From NCBI GenBank assembly GCA_019636275.1, contig JAHBXY010000099.1, positions 1 through 35,281 of the forward strand: DNA of 35,281 nucleotides, read 5' to 3'. This DNA comes from Planctomycetota bacterium (GTDB lineage Bacteria > Planctomycetota > J058). A program made the position numbers and the translations under genes. This document shows, piece by piece, positions 15,301-22,600 of the stretch (the stretch's first letter is position 1; each line of letters starts with the position of its first letter). The notes under the pieces are model-generated. The model did not search any database and was not told the DNA's origin. It saw nothing but the letters and a program-made list of their open reading frames with translations.

Positions 15301-16317
15301 CACGCCTGCGAGGCCCTGCAGAAGGCGCTCGCGCCGGTCCTCGGCAGCGACCACGTCGCCGGCCAGACCAAGGCCGAGCTGCGCGGGCTGGTCACGCGCA
15401 TGGCGCTCGTGCCGGTGGGTCCGGGCCAGAAGGACGTCGAGCTCAAGGCCTTCAAGGCGCTCCTCGCCGCGCGCCTGGTCGACCCGGCCTACCCCGACGA
15501 CCCGGACAACGCCCTCTACAAGGCCGGCGCCTACCTGGCCAAGCAGCTCGAGGCGGCCGGGGCGCTCCAGGTCGAGCGCTTCGCCGGCAAGAAGACGATC
15601 GACGAGGCCCTGGCCGGCGCGCCGGCCGACTCGGCGCAGGTCGACCGCGTGTTCGCCACCCCGCGCGACCCCGAGCTGGCGCAGGTGCGCCGGCCGCTGG
15701 TCGTGCTCGAGGGCCAGGTGATCCAGAAGGCCTTCCTGCTCCGCGGCGTGCCGACCACCGACAACGACGTGCTCGAGCTCGACCAGGTGCTCACGGACAC
15801 CCTCGACCGCCTGCGCGGCTGGGAGGACGGCCTGGGCGCGGTCGTGCAGGCGCAGCTCGACGAGCCGCGCAAGGCGATCGTCCCGCGCACGATCCAGCGC
15901 ATCGACGACGCGCGCAAGAAGATGTTCGACGCCCACGAGAAGGGCGGCCAGGTCATGCCGGTCGACACGGCCCTGCGCGACCTGCTGAAGTTCATCCTCG
16001 ACCAGGTGCACCGCGCCGAGGACATGCTGGCGATCCTCGACGACCGCAGCTACCGCGGCGCCTTCGGCGACCTCGTGTTCAAGGACGTCGTGTTCCGCAG
16101 CGCCGGCCCGTACCTGAGCAAGAAGTACGGCGTCTCGATCGACACGGCCGTCGTCGCCGGGGCCGACACGCAGGCGCTCGTGGGCAAGTTCAAGAAGGAG
16201 CAGTCGGGGCCCAAGCCGGTGCGCGAGAGCAACAAGGTGTTCTCGGTGTGCGTGCCGTGCTTCATGCAGGACGGGGTGACGATCCGCCCGGCGACCGTGC
16301 GCGTGGGGGAGTACTAG
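12334..16317 (+). CDS. Large protein with GrpE-like beta-domain motifs, putative exchange-factor scaffold
   Basis: 1,327 codons from ATG at 12334, behind a very strong G-rich ribosome binding site. It is mostly helical, without signal peptide or membrane segment. At nominal residues 361-395 the sequence TPGEIVSVLRPGLRLGG followed by EVVRPALVRVSQG closely follows the end of GrpE (pG-V-VLq-GY-lgdrvlRPA-V-V). A weaker echo occurs at about 600-652 (AGIQVYPDDGEKV, then DSPRARVLGEFNPAVAVA) and another at the C-terminus (QDGVTIRPATVRVGEY). Since GrpE releases nucleotide from Hsp70, I infer a dedicated, repeated exchange-factor-like protein for the neighbouring Hsp70-like pair. Between 12829 and about 12960 the coding signal steps through all three frames and returns (three +1 shifts), so roughly residues 166-210 are unreliable. 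Confidence 0.7.
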   Translation: MKAEATVLDEVVDEVTLLVDWLKKDAPRGGAGRELLHGLLRDLWVLEQASQQDAGGDDAGWLAPFVDATVAKLEQARGLFPAHERRIAEAQAKVAGQRARSELLAALRREAGPALEALAPEARAALVRSGADEALRSTRLLRRAPGGGDPELVLAGRVLEALGLLPGARRARAPSRPAAPSPRARAAGPRPARERGATATSPAPARPRRGCVVVTSPQRVPGRGQGQVVAAATPAVAQGGAALARAVVVVSPGAESHLLAAMRELLEATSADVQDEVGPVLAGLAREYRARLDDPAAAAARRAEAALDLLQAARRTFDAPAALAPLLEALSRDVDGQAAELILPVPGTPKAEDPSVEGSDVFSTEVTPGEIVSVLRPGLRLGGEVVRPALVRVSQGSPPPGILDEVLELLPQGDARADHIRGRLERARCLAAGDAGALLSRELADLALALRDDVLGEAARRALRLVIDEPPQQLSGRSGWEAVREFLDEHLETILEDGDQGSLAALRLVRPYLQGLRTGQLQGARLRSLGESMEALLRLFDEQMAATARTWLFGELERIGSDGYPRGGQARRLVRTAAKALKAFYQNGETTAAVELTTALKNAGIQVYPDDGEKVERCPDPTGVFHRLDARHADSPRARVLGEFNPAVAVATSDDAATSDVGAVSGEGATDEVVETGSVTLSLGPRPKTLDWLEGEEVKGSRLRSAAPGLVADLTALDRERLLAELRGDAGAEREFARAVAARVKRALEESGWQRGDGDRAALAPLFDLLRDELHVEVLPGYLTYRRLRELSRALGDQVKVEIKREGARSITLHEIGAIWRDDLVSPLAMTWCTGPPPPYVAHLRKLAWFDAVMDGRQPGLEMPPGAMDAVRDFDSPDAQSLDGVVRSLGVIVSWLAQDQPGELDAFTQRVKNAPELELDFFPLPGKVYERERLLKALDQAKTPDALTVVRDAAREEGEAALVERVGIYREGRCLSDEPRARFALKSLPHACEALQKALAPVLGSDHVAGQTKAELRGLVTRMALVPVGPGQKDVELKAFKALLAARLVDPAYPDDPDNALYKAGAYLAKQLEAAGALQVERFAGKKTIDEALAGAPADSAQVDRVFATPRDPELAQVRRPLVVLEGQVIQKAFLLRGVPTTDNDVLELDQVLTDTLDRLRGWEDGLGAVVQAQLDEPRKAIVPRTIQRIDDARKKMFDAHEKGGQVMPVDTALRDLLKFILDQVHRAEDMLAILDDRSYRGAFGDLVFKDVVFRSAGPYLSKKYGVSIDTAVVAGADTQALVGKFKKEQSGPKPVRESNKVFSVCVPCFMQDGVTIRPATVRVGEY

Positions 16318-16320
16318 CCC

Positions 16321-18507
16321 GTGCCGCCGCTGCCCGAGGCGAGCGCCGACCCCGCCGAGGTGGCCGCGCTGGCGGCCGACCTGGGGCTCGACCCGCGAGA
16401 GGACGAGGAGCTGCTCACGCGGCTCCTCGACGACGACGCCGAGCTGCTCGACCCGGGCGTCCGGGCGCGCGCGGCGGAGCGCCTGCGCGGGCGGCCCGGC
16501 GTGGCCGTGTGCGCCGCGTGCGGCGACGGCGCTGGCGCGCTTCGCGCAGGCGCGCTGCCGGGCGTGCGGCCAGCGCGCGGGCGAGGCGGCGAAGGGCGGG
16601 CGCCTGCGGCGCTGCAGCCCGCCGACGCGGCGGCGGGCGAGCGGGTGGCGGCGCCGCCGGCGCCGGCGGCCGGGTTCGGGCTGGCGAAGGCGCGCCACCT
16701 GGGCCGGGTGATCGACCTGGGCGAGGACAACGAGGACTGGGAGGTCCGCGGCGAGCGCCTGCGCCAGGAGGCCGCCGAGGCCGAGCGCCGGCGGACCGAG
16801 GAGGCCGCGCGCAAGAAGGCCGCCGAGGAGGCGCGCAAGAAGGCCGAGGCCGAGGCGCAGGAGCGCGCCCGCAAGGAGGCCGAAGAGGCCGCGCGCAAGA
16901 AGGCCGCCGAGGAGGCGCGCAAGAAGGCCGAGGAGGAGGCGCGCAAGAAGGCCGAGGCCGAGGCGCAGGAGCGCGCCCGCAAGGAGGCCGAAGAGGCCGC
17001 GCGCAAGAAGGCCGCCGAGGAGGCGCGCAAGAAGGCCGAGGCGGAGGCGCGAGAGCGCGCCCGCAAGGAGGCCGAGGAGACCGCGCGCCGCGAGGCGGAG
17101 GAGGCGGAGCGCCGCCGGCTCGAGGACGAGGAGCGCGCCGCGCGCGAGAAGCGGCGGCCGTCGCTCGGCGCGATCGTCGGCGCCCGGGCGGGCACGATCG
17201 TGCGCATCGACGACGCGCCGGCGGGCGGGCCGACGGCGGCGGAGCGGGCCGTCGTGCTCCTGCAGGACGAGGTGGCGCGCCTGTACGTGCCGCCCGGGGC
17301 CAAGGAGCGCGTCAACGGCAAGGAGCGAACGGGCGCGGTCGAGCTGGTCCCGGGCGACCTCGTGTCGCTCGGCGACGAGGTGTTCGTCTTCGACGAGCGC
17401 GTCGAGCTCGACAACGCCTCGGCGCCCTCGGTGCACTTCGCCCGCAAGGACGGCAAGCCCGGCGGGCCCTGGGCCTACTTCGACGAGCCGGCGACCGTCG
17501 GCGCGGCGCGGAGCTGCCAGGTCAACCTGGTCGACGAGGGCGTCGAGGACGAGCACGCGCGCGTGTTCACGCGCTTCGGCCGCGTGATCGTCGAGGACGC
17601 CTCGGGGCTCAAGGGCGGCGGCGTCGCGGTCAACGGCCAGCGCGTCCCCTGGGCCGTGCTCGAGGCCGGCATGACGCTGCGCCTCGGGCCGGCGTCGCTG
17701 CAGGAGGCGCCCGAGCTGGCGGTCATGGCCGGCGCGGCCGAGCTCAAGCCCAAGGAGAAGAAGGCCGCGGCGATGAAGCCGTCGCGGCACGCCCGCACGG
17801 TGCTCGAGGTCAAGGACGAGCAGGGCGCGCTGAAGCGGCGCGTGTTCCTGTTCACGCGCCGCGAGGTGCGCTTCGGCAAGGTCGGGCGCGGGCGCGACGG
17901 CAAGATGCTCAACGAGCTCGTGCTCCTGGCCGCGCCGGGCGAGGACGCCGACGTCGCCGAGAAGCAGGGCGGCCTGGCGCTGTCTCGCGAGGGCGTGGAG
18001 ATCCGCCGCGACGGCGGGGCGGAGATGCTCCTCGAGGGGCAGCCGCTCGCGCCCGGCAAGGCGCAGGTGCTCAAGGGCGGCTTCGAGCTGATCGTGGGCG
18101 AGGACCTCGCGCTCGAGGGGCGGGCCTACCGCTCGGGCACGCTCTCGCAGGAGAAGGGGCCGCCGCAGCTCGGCGTCAAGGGCGGCCACCCTTACGAGTG
18201 CGTGCGCCTCGACCGGCTCAACTGCCCGCACAGCTACGTGTTCCTGGTGCGCATGCTGCGCATCGGCAGCGAGGCGACCGCCCCGCTGCGCCTCGAGCTG
18301 CCCGGCGTCCAGCCCGGCCACGCGCAGGTGATCCTCAACGAGGGCAAGCTGCAGGTGGTGGCCACGCGCCAGAACGCGAAGGTCTACCTGGGCGACGTCG
18401 AGCTGGAGCCCGGCGTGCCGACGAACCTCGGCGTCGACACCGAGCTCAGGATCGGCAACGCCCGGATCGCCTTCCGCGAGGCCGAGGACGGAGACTTCAG
18501 CCCATGA
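16321..18507 (+). CDS. Multi-FHA-like protein with zinc ribbon and repetitive coiled coil
   Basis: 728 codons from GTG at 16321, with GGGGGAG 9 nt upstream. Order: an acidic helical N-terminus; a probable zinc ribbon (CAACG in the nominal frame, then RCRACGQRAGEAAKGG read in the shifted frame around 16529-16615); a charged coiled coil of Glu/Lys/Arg/Ala at about residues 141-280, partly encoded by a 108-bp tandem DNA repeat; then about four FHA-like beta sandwiches near 291-359, 370-463, 494-607 and 635-728. The second is clearest, with GAARSCQVNLVDEGVEDEHARV, where DEHARV replaces the usual SxxHA. FHA domains bind phosphothreonine, so this is a likely reader of the adjacent kinase. It overlaps the lipoprotein gene by 4 nt (ATGA). 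Confidence 0.72.
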   Translation: MPPLPEASADPAEVAALAADLGLDPREDEELLTRLLDDDAELLDPGVRARAAERLRGRPGVAVCAACGDGAGALRAGALPGVRPARGRGGEGRAPAALQPADAAAGERVAAPPAPAAGFGLAKARHLGRVIDLGEDNEDWEVRGERLRQEAAEAERRRTEEAARKKAAEEARKKAEAEAQERARKEAEEAARKKAAEEARKKAEEEARKKAEAEAQERARKEAEEAARKKAAEEARKKAEAEARERARKEAEETARREAEEAERRRLEDEERAAREKRRPSLGAIVGARAGTIVRIDDAPAGGPTAAERAVVLLQDEVARLYVPPGAKERVNGKERTGAVELVPGDLVSLGDEVFVFDERVELDNASAPSVHFARKDGKPGGPWAYFDEPATVGAARSCQVNLVDEGVEDEHARVFTRFGRVIVEDASGLKGGGVAVNGQRVPWAVLEAGMTLRLGPASLQEAPELAVMAGAAELKPKEKKAAAMKPSRHARTVLEVKDEQGALKRRVFLFTRREVRFGKVGRGRDGKMLNELVLLAAPGEDADVAEKQGGLALSREGVEIRRDGGAEMLLEGQPLAPGKAQVLKGGFELIVGEDLALEGRAYRSGTLSQEKGPPQLGVKGGHPYECVRLDRLNCPHSYVFLVRMLRIGSEATAPLRLELPGVQPGHAQVILNEGKLQVVATRQNAKVYLGDVELEPGVPTNLGVDTELRIGNARIAFREAEDGDFSP
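16842..17040 (+). repeat. 108-bp tandem DNA repeat encoding coiled-coil heptads
   Basis: The 36-codon unit beginning AAGGCCGAGGCCGAGGCG is repeated almost exactly at a distance of 108 bp (for example GAGCGCGCCC at 16861 and 16969). Shorter GCGCGCAAGAAGGCC sub-repeats continue on both sides. Such near-identical DNA implies recent expansion, so coiled-coil length probably varies between strains. Confidence 0.75.
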
Positions 18508-18629
18508 CCTTGCGCCTGGCCCTCGCCGTCGCCCTGGCCCTCGCCGCGAGCGGCTGCCCCTCCTGCGGCTGCGGCGGCCGCAAGAAGGACGCCGACGCGG
18601 CCGCGGCCGCGGCCGCGCGGGCGGGGTAG
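18504..18629 (+). CDS. 41-residue lipoprotein
   Basis: ATG at 18504 overlaps the stop of the FHA gene (ATGA), implying coupled translation. The first 18 residues are a hydrophobic signal ending in SGC, giving a lipid-anchored mature peptide of about 24 residues. It starts CPSCGCGG, then a basic RKK, then an alanine-rich tail. The cluster of cysteines right after the lipidation site is unusual and might bind metal or form disulfides. It is too short for family recognition. The conserved-looking placement between the FHA protein and the membrane kinase suggests a membrane anchor or signal for the complex; that is inference. Its TAG stop forms part of a -10-like hexamer for the kinase gene. Confidence 0.6.
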   Translation: MTLRLALAVALALAASGCPSCGCGGRKKDADAAAAAAARAG

Positions 18630-18632
18630 CCT
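18627..18632 (+). promoter_or_regulatory. Candidate -10 box (TAGCCT) overlapping the lipoprotein stop codon
   Basis: The hexamer starts with the TAG stop of the lipoprotein gene and ends 8 nt before GTG 18640, which has no Shine-Dalgarno sequence. A separate leaderless kinase transcript is possible. Confidence 0.3.
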
Positions 18633-18639
18633 CCCGCTG

Positions 18640-21018
18640 GTGCGGATCGGCCGCTACGAGGTCGTCGCGAAGGCCGGCGCCGGCGGCATGGGCGTCGTCT
18701 ACCGCGCGCGCGACCCGGCGGGCGGCGGCGACGTGGCGGTGAAGGTGCTCTCTGGCTTCGGCCCCGACGACCGCGCCCGCTTCGCCCGCGAGGCCGACGC
18801 GGGCGCGGGCCTGCGGCACGAGCACATCGTCGCCGTGCGCGAGGTGGCCCTGGGGGCCGACCCGCCGCACCTCGCCCTCGAGTGGGTCGAGGGCGAGACG
18901 CTGCGCGCGCGGCTGCGGCGGGAGGGGCGGCTGACGCCGGCGGAGGCGGCGCGGGTGGTCGGCGCGGTCGCGCGCGCGCTCGAGCACGCGCACGCGCGCG
19001 GCGTCGTGCACCGCGACGTGAAGCCGGAGAACGTCCTGCTCGGGGCGGACGGCCGCGTGCTCCTGGCCGACTTCGGCCTGGCCCGGCTGCTCGGGCGCGA
19101 GACGCGCCTGACGCGCACGGGCGACCTCGTGGGCACACCGGCCTACCTGGCCCCCGAGCAGGCGTCGGGCGAGGCGTCGCGCATCGGCCCGCCGACCGAC
19201 GTCTGGGCCCTGGGGGTGCTCCTGTTCGAGGCCCTCACCGGCGCGCCGCCGTTCACCGCGCCGAGCCTGGTGAACCTCCTCTCGGCGATCCTCGAGCAGC
19301 AGCCGCCGCCGCCCTCGGCCCGCGCGCCCGGCGTGACCGCCGCGCTCGACGGCCTGTGCCTGTCGTGCCTCGACAAGGACCCGGCGCGGCGCGGCGCCGC
19401 GGCCGACGTCGCCGCGGCGCTGGCCGCCCGCCTGGCGGAGCCGCCGCCGCGCCGCTCACGGTCCGCCCTCGTCGCGATCGCGGCCCTCGCCGCAGGCGGG
19501 CTGGCGCTCTCGGCGTGGCTCCTGTCGGGCACGGCCGCCCCCCCCGGCGCGGCGCAGGCCCCCGACGACGCGGACGGGCGCAGCCCCCTCCGGCTCGACG
19601 CGCCGGCGCCGGGGACCACGTGCGGACCCTCGCTCCAGGTCGAGGGCGCGCTCGTGCCCGCACCGGACGGGGCGGCGTCGGTCCGCGTCCGCGTGGAGGC
19701 CGCCGGGCCCGGTGTGGTGCTGCCCGTCGACGCCGCCGGGCGCTTCCGCGGCGAGGTGCAAGTCGAGCCCGGCGCGTGGGCGCTCGAGGTGCAAGCGCTG
19801 CGCGCGGGCGCGCCGTGGGGCGAGGGGCTCATCGTGACCGGTCAGGCGTGGCCGGCGTGGGCGATGGACCTCCCCGAGGCCGAGCGCCCGCCCGCCCTGC
19901 TCCCGCCGGGGGTCGCGCCGGCCGGGCCCGGCGAGTGGGTGCACGAGCCCGACGGGTCGACGCTCGCGTGGGTGCCCCCCGGGCGGGTCGAGGTGCGCTC
20001 GCTCGACGGCGAGGCGCGCGAGGTGACCCTCACGAGCGGCCTGTTCCTCGGGGTCCGACCGGTGAGCCTCGGGCAGTGGCGGCGCTTCCTCGTCGCGAGC
20101 GAGCGGATCCCGCAGGCCCCGCCGGGCCCGGACGGCGAGGCGCCCGCGCTGAGCGTCTCCTGGTTCGACGCGCAGGCGTACTGCCACTGGGCGGGGCTCC
20201 GCCTGCCGACCGAGGCCGAGCGGCGCCTCGCGGCGGCGCGGTCCAACCTCATGAGCCGGCGCCCGGCCCGGGGGTCCCTGGTCAGCGCGGGGTTCGAGTG
20301 GCTGCAGGACTGGCTCGCCCCGCTGCCGCCGGGGCCGCTGACCGACTTCCGCGGCCCGCCCGCGCCCATGCACGACGGCGGTCAGGCCCGTCGTGCCGTG
20401 TTCTCCCTGGACGACGGTGGGCCGGGGCGCGTGGGCCTGCCCCCCGGCACGCCGACCTACCAGCTCGAGCAGCAGGATCGCCACCAGCTCGCCGCGACCG
20501 CGTTCCGCGTCGCGCTCGACGCCGGCGGGCCGCGGCCGACGTGGCCGAACCCGCTCACGTGGGAGGTCGAGGCGTTCGACTTCGAGCCGCCGCCCCCGTC
20601 CGACACGCCGCCGTCGCCGCCTCCTGCCGACGTGCTCCGTCCCTGGGCCCGGCTCCCTCCGCTGAGGACCCGCCTCCCCCACCTGGACCTGCGTTTCGGC
20701 ATGGGCGGCCCGGGCACGCTCTTCCGCGACGCCGAGGGCCAGCCCCTGGCGCCCGGGTTCCCCGTCGACGGCTTCGCGATCGTCGCCACGACCCGCGCGG
20801 CGCTGCCGGCCGGGCGCTGGGGCATCCACGCGATCACCGATGACGGCGTCCGCATCTGGCTCGACGACGCGCTCGTGATCGACCGGTGGGTCCACCGCGG
20901 CGACGCGCTCGACACGCACTCGTTCACACTCGACGCGCCGCGGGAGGTGCGGCTGCGGGTCGAGTACTTCGAGGACTACGGCGGCGCGACCCTCCGGGTG
21001 GGGCTGCATCCGGAGTAG
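18640..21018 (+). CDS. Transmembrane Ser/Thr kinase with Ig-like, FGE-sulfatase and PA14 domains
   Basis: 792 residues from GTG at 18640. Hanks-type kinase at residues 1-265: glycine loop GAGGMG, ATP lysine K35, catalytic loop HRDVKPEN (D126), DFG (D144), activation segment ending in GTPAYLAPEQ. A single membrane helix lies at about 275-297. The outer part has a beta sandwich (about 320-400), an FGE-sulfatase/SUMF1-like domain (about 438-630, with VSWFDAQAYCHWAG, LRLPTEAE and EWLQDW) and a C-terminal PA14-like domain (about 668-792, with ITDDGVRIWLDDALVIDRW). PA14 domains often bind carbohydrate, so the kinase may sense a glycan outside the membrane. The FGE domain keeps structural motifs, but I cannot see a clear catalytic cysteine pair, so a binding role is likelier. 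It ends the Hsp70-like cluster and is the natural writer for the FHA protein. Confidence 0.9.
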   Translation: MRIGRYEVVAKAGAGGMGVVYRARDPAGGGDVAVKVLSGFGPDDRARFAREADAGAGLRHEHIVAVREVALGADPPHLALEWVEGETLRARLRREGRLTPAEAARVVGAVARALEHAHARGVVHRDVKPENVLLGADGRVLLADFGLARLLGRETRLTRTGDLVGTPAYLAPEQASGEASRIGPPTDVWALGVLLFEALTGAPPFTAPSLVNLLSAILEQQPPPPSARAPGVTAALDGLCLSCLDKDPARRGAAADVAAALAARLAEPPPRRSRSALVAIAALAAGGLALSAWLLSGTAAPPGAAQAPDDADGRSPLRLDAPAPGTTCGPSLQVEGALVPAPDGAASVRVRVEAAGPGVVLPVDAAGRFRGEVQVEPGAWALEVQALRAGAPWGEGLIVTGQAWPAWAMDLPEAERPPALLPPGVAPAGPGEWVHEPDGSTLAWVPPGRVEVRSLDGEAREVTLTSGLFLGVRPVSLGQWRRFLVASERIPQAPPGPDGEAPALSVSWFDAQAYCHWAGLRLPTEAERRLAAARSNLMSRRPARGSLVSAGFEWLQDWLAPLPPGPLTDFRGPPAPMHDGGQARRAVFSLDDGGPGRVGLPPGTPTYQLEQQDRHQLAATAFRVALDAGGPRPTWPNPLTWEVEAFDFEPPPPSDTPPSPPPADVLRPWARLPPLRTRLPHLDLRFGMGGPGTLFRDAEGQPLAPGFPVDGFAIVATTRAALPAGRWGIHAITDDGVRIWLDDALVIDRWVHRGDALDTHSFTLDAPREVRLRVEYFEDYGGATLRVGLHPE

Positions 21019-21043
21019 GCTCTCTCGGCAGACGAAGCGGTCA

Positions 21044-22513
21044 TCAGTCGCCGCGCAGCTCCGCCTTGCGCCGCTCCTGCTTCTCCACGATCAGGTTGAG
21101 CAGGATCTGCTGCAGGGCGAAGCCGTCGCCCGAGTCGTCCTCCTGCAGCTTGAAGTGCGAGAGCACGTGCAGGACGACGCCGCCCTGCGGGCGCCGCCCG
21201 CGGGCGCCGCCGGTGGCCACGCGCCCGCCGCCGGGCGTCGGCGGGTAGTTGAACGTGAAGGCCACCGTGTCGTAGCCGCTCGCCAGGCCCGGCATCTGCG
21301 CCGACTGGACGAGGTTGGTGATCGCCGCGTTCGGCTCGGGGACCTCGCAGCTCTGGAACAGCTTCCAGGTGAACTGCTGCTCGGTCCACGTGCTCAGCGG
21401 GAACACGTCGCGCATGAGCGGGTGCGTCGTCGCGCCCTGGTGCGGCGAGATCGTGATCGTCTGCGTGTCGGAGTTCGAGGTCGAGCCCTTCTTGCGGATC
21501 ACCTCGGGGAAGGCCTTGGCCAGGGTGCCCGCGAGGTGCAGGTCGGAGCAGAACAGGTAGCCGCCGCGGGCCACGAACTCCTTGATCTTCTGGATCGTCG
21601 GGTCGCCGAAGTGGTACTCCTTGCGCATCCCCGGGCAGTTGAGCACGAGCACCTGGCGGCTCGGGTCGAGCTGCACGCTCTGCTCGAACTCCGCCTGCTC
21701 GACCTCGCGGTGCTTGATCTTGAGCGAGCGGAGCACGCGCTCGACGGCGTCCATGCGCGCCTTGACGACGAGGACGTCGTCGTCGCGCATGCGCTCCATG
21801 GTCTGCAGGTCGGCCGGCCGCTCGCGCCGCATGCGGTCGATGGCGTTGCGGTCGCGCGTCTGGCTGCCGCCGTCGCTGTCGGCCGGGCGCGCCGGCGCCT
21901 GGTAGCTCGCCTTGTGGGCGTCCCAGTAGTTCTTCCAGTCCTGCGCGACCGTGAGCTCCTGGCCGGTGAGCGCCGCCAGCGCGCCGTTGGTCTCGCGGAC
22001 GAGGCGCGCCCGGTCCGGGCGCTTCTCGAACCCCTCGAGGAGCGGGATGAGCGCCTCGACGGCGGACGCCGTGCCGCGCCGGCCGAGCGCGCGGGCGGCG
22101 AGCACCGCCACCGTCTCGTCCTCGTCGCCCTCGAGCGCATCGAGCAGCACGCGCTCGGCCGACGCCTCCGGCACCTTGCCCAGGGCGTCGACGATGAGGA
22201 AGCGCACGTCGGGGCGGCGCTGGCGCTTGTAGGCCTTGACGAGCTCGTCGAGCGCGTCGCCGCGGGCCGTCTGCAGGGCGGCGATCAGCGGGTCGTAGAC
22301 CCCGAGCGTCTTCAGGCGCGGCGCATTGTCGAGGATCGCCTTGACGGCGTCGTTGTCGAGCTGCCCCTGCAAGCTCGCCAGGAGGCCGCTGACGGCGGCC
22401 TGGTCGCCCGACTTGAGCGTCTTCTTCACCTCGGCCGGGCTCGGTGTGGCCAGGGCCACCACGGGCACCGAGAGGAGGGCCAGGACGAGGACACGTGGCA
22501 GGACGCCGCGCAT
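21044..22513 (-). CDS. Secreted HEAT-like/DUF4159-like protein
   Basis: 489 residues from ATG at 22513; GAGGTG upstream and a TAGCAT -10 box at 22534-22539 support this start. A Sec-type signal peptide (hydrophobic to about residue 20, VALA-TP as likely cleavage) is followed by helical HEAT-like repeats (about 30-200: DVRFLIVDALGKVP, VAVLAARALGRRG, AVEALIPLLEG). The second half holds a Rossmann-like region (VLVLNCPGMRKEYHFGDPT, then IKEFVARGGYLFCSDLHL) that resembles DUF4159 domains of Planctomycetota, which look like inactive class I glutamine amidotransferases. I see no catalytic triad. The tail returns to helix with LIVEKQERRKAE. It converges on the kinase gene with a 25-bp gap and is divergent from a small membrane protein gene. 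Function unknown. Confidence 0.72.
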   Translation of the reverse strand: MRGVLPRVLVLALLSVPVVALATPSPAEVKKTLKSGDQAAVSGLLASLQGQLDNDAVKAILDNAPRLKTLGVYDPLIAALQTARGDALDELVKAYKRQRRPDVRFLIVDALGKVPEASAERVLLDALEGDEDETVAVLAARALGRRGTASAVEALIPLLEGFEKRPDRARLVRETNGALAALTGQELTVAQDWKNYWDAHKASYQAPARPADSDGGSQTRDRNAIDRMRRERPADLQTMERMRDDDVLVVKARMDAVERVLRSLKIKHREVEQAEFEQSVQLDPSRQVLVLNCPGMRKEYHFGDPTIQKIKEFVARGGYLFCSDLHLAGTLAKAFPEVIRKKGSTSNSDTQTITISPHQGATTHPLMRDVFPLSTWTEQQFTWKLFQSCEVPEPNAAITNLVQSAQMPGLASGYDTVAFTFNYPPTPGGGRVATGGARGRRPQGGVVLHVLSHFKLQEDDSGDGFALQQILLNLIVEKQERRKAELRGD

Positions 22514-22533
22514 GCTGCACCTCACGGCCCGCC

Positions 22534-22539
22534 ATGCTA
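22534..22539 (-). promoter_or_regulatory. Candidate -10 box (TAGCAT) of the HEAT/DUF4159-like gene
   Basis: Minus-strand TAnnnT hexamer 20 nt upstream of ATG 22513; a short leader would still contain the GAGGTG ribosome binding site. Confidence 0.4.
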
Positions 22540-22584
22540 TCCCCCCGCGGACCGGCCGGGGAAGCCCGCCCCGCGCGCGAGTGT

Positions 22585-22590
22585 TAAGCT
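22585..22590 (+). promoter_or_regulatory. Candidate extended -10 box (TGTTAAGCT) of the small membrane protein gene
   Basis: TAAGCT with an upstream TG lies 10 nt before ATG 22601. GAGGTG between them could act as ribosome binding site only if transcription starts further upstream, so one of the two signals is probably fortuitous. Confidence 0.3.
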
Positions 22591-22600
22591 GAGGTGAAAG

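Noticed and set aside
12462..18629. A 2,055-codon plus-strand open frame running across three genes
   Set aside because: It is a +1 shadow rich in Arg/Ala/Gly. Only two short stretches (12,921-12,960 and the 41-residue lipoprotein at its end) carry real coding signal.
12070..19011. A 2,313-codon open frame on the minus strand
   Set aside because: Same shadow effect. It spans five oppositely oriented genes and shows no domain, and its composition mirrors the sense codons.
18640..21018. Annotation as a sulfatase-maturing enzyme
   Set aside because: The FGE-like part is fused to a kinase and shows no clear active-site cysteine pair; many kinase-fused members are considered non-catalytic.
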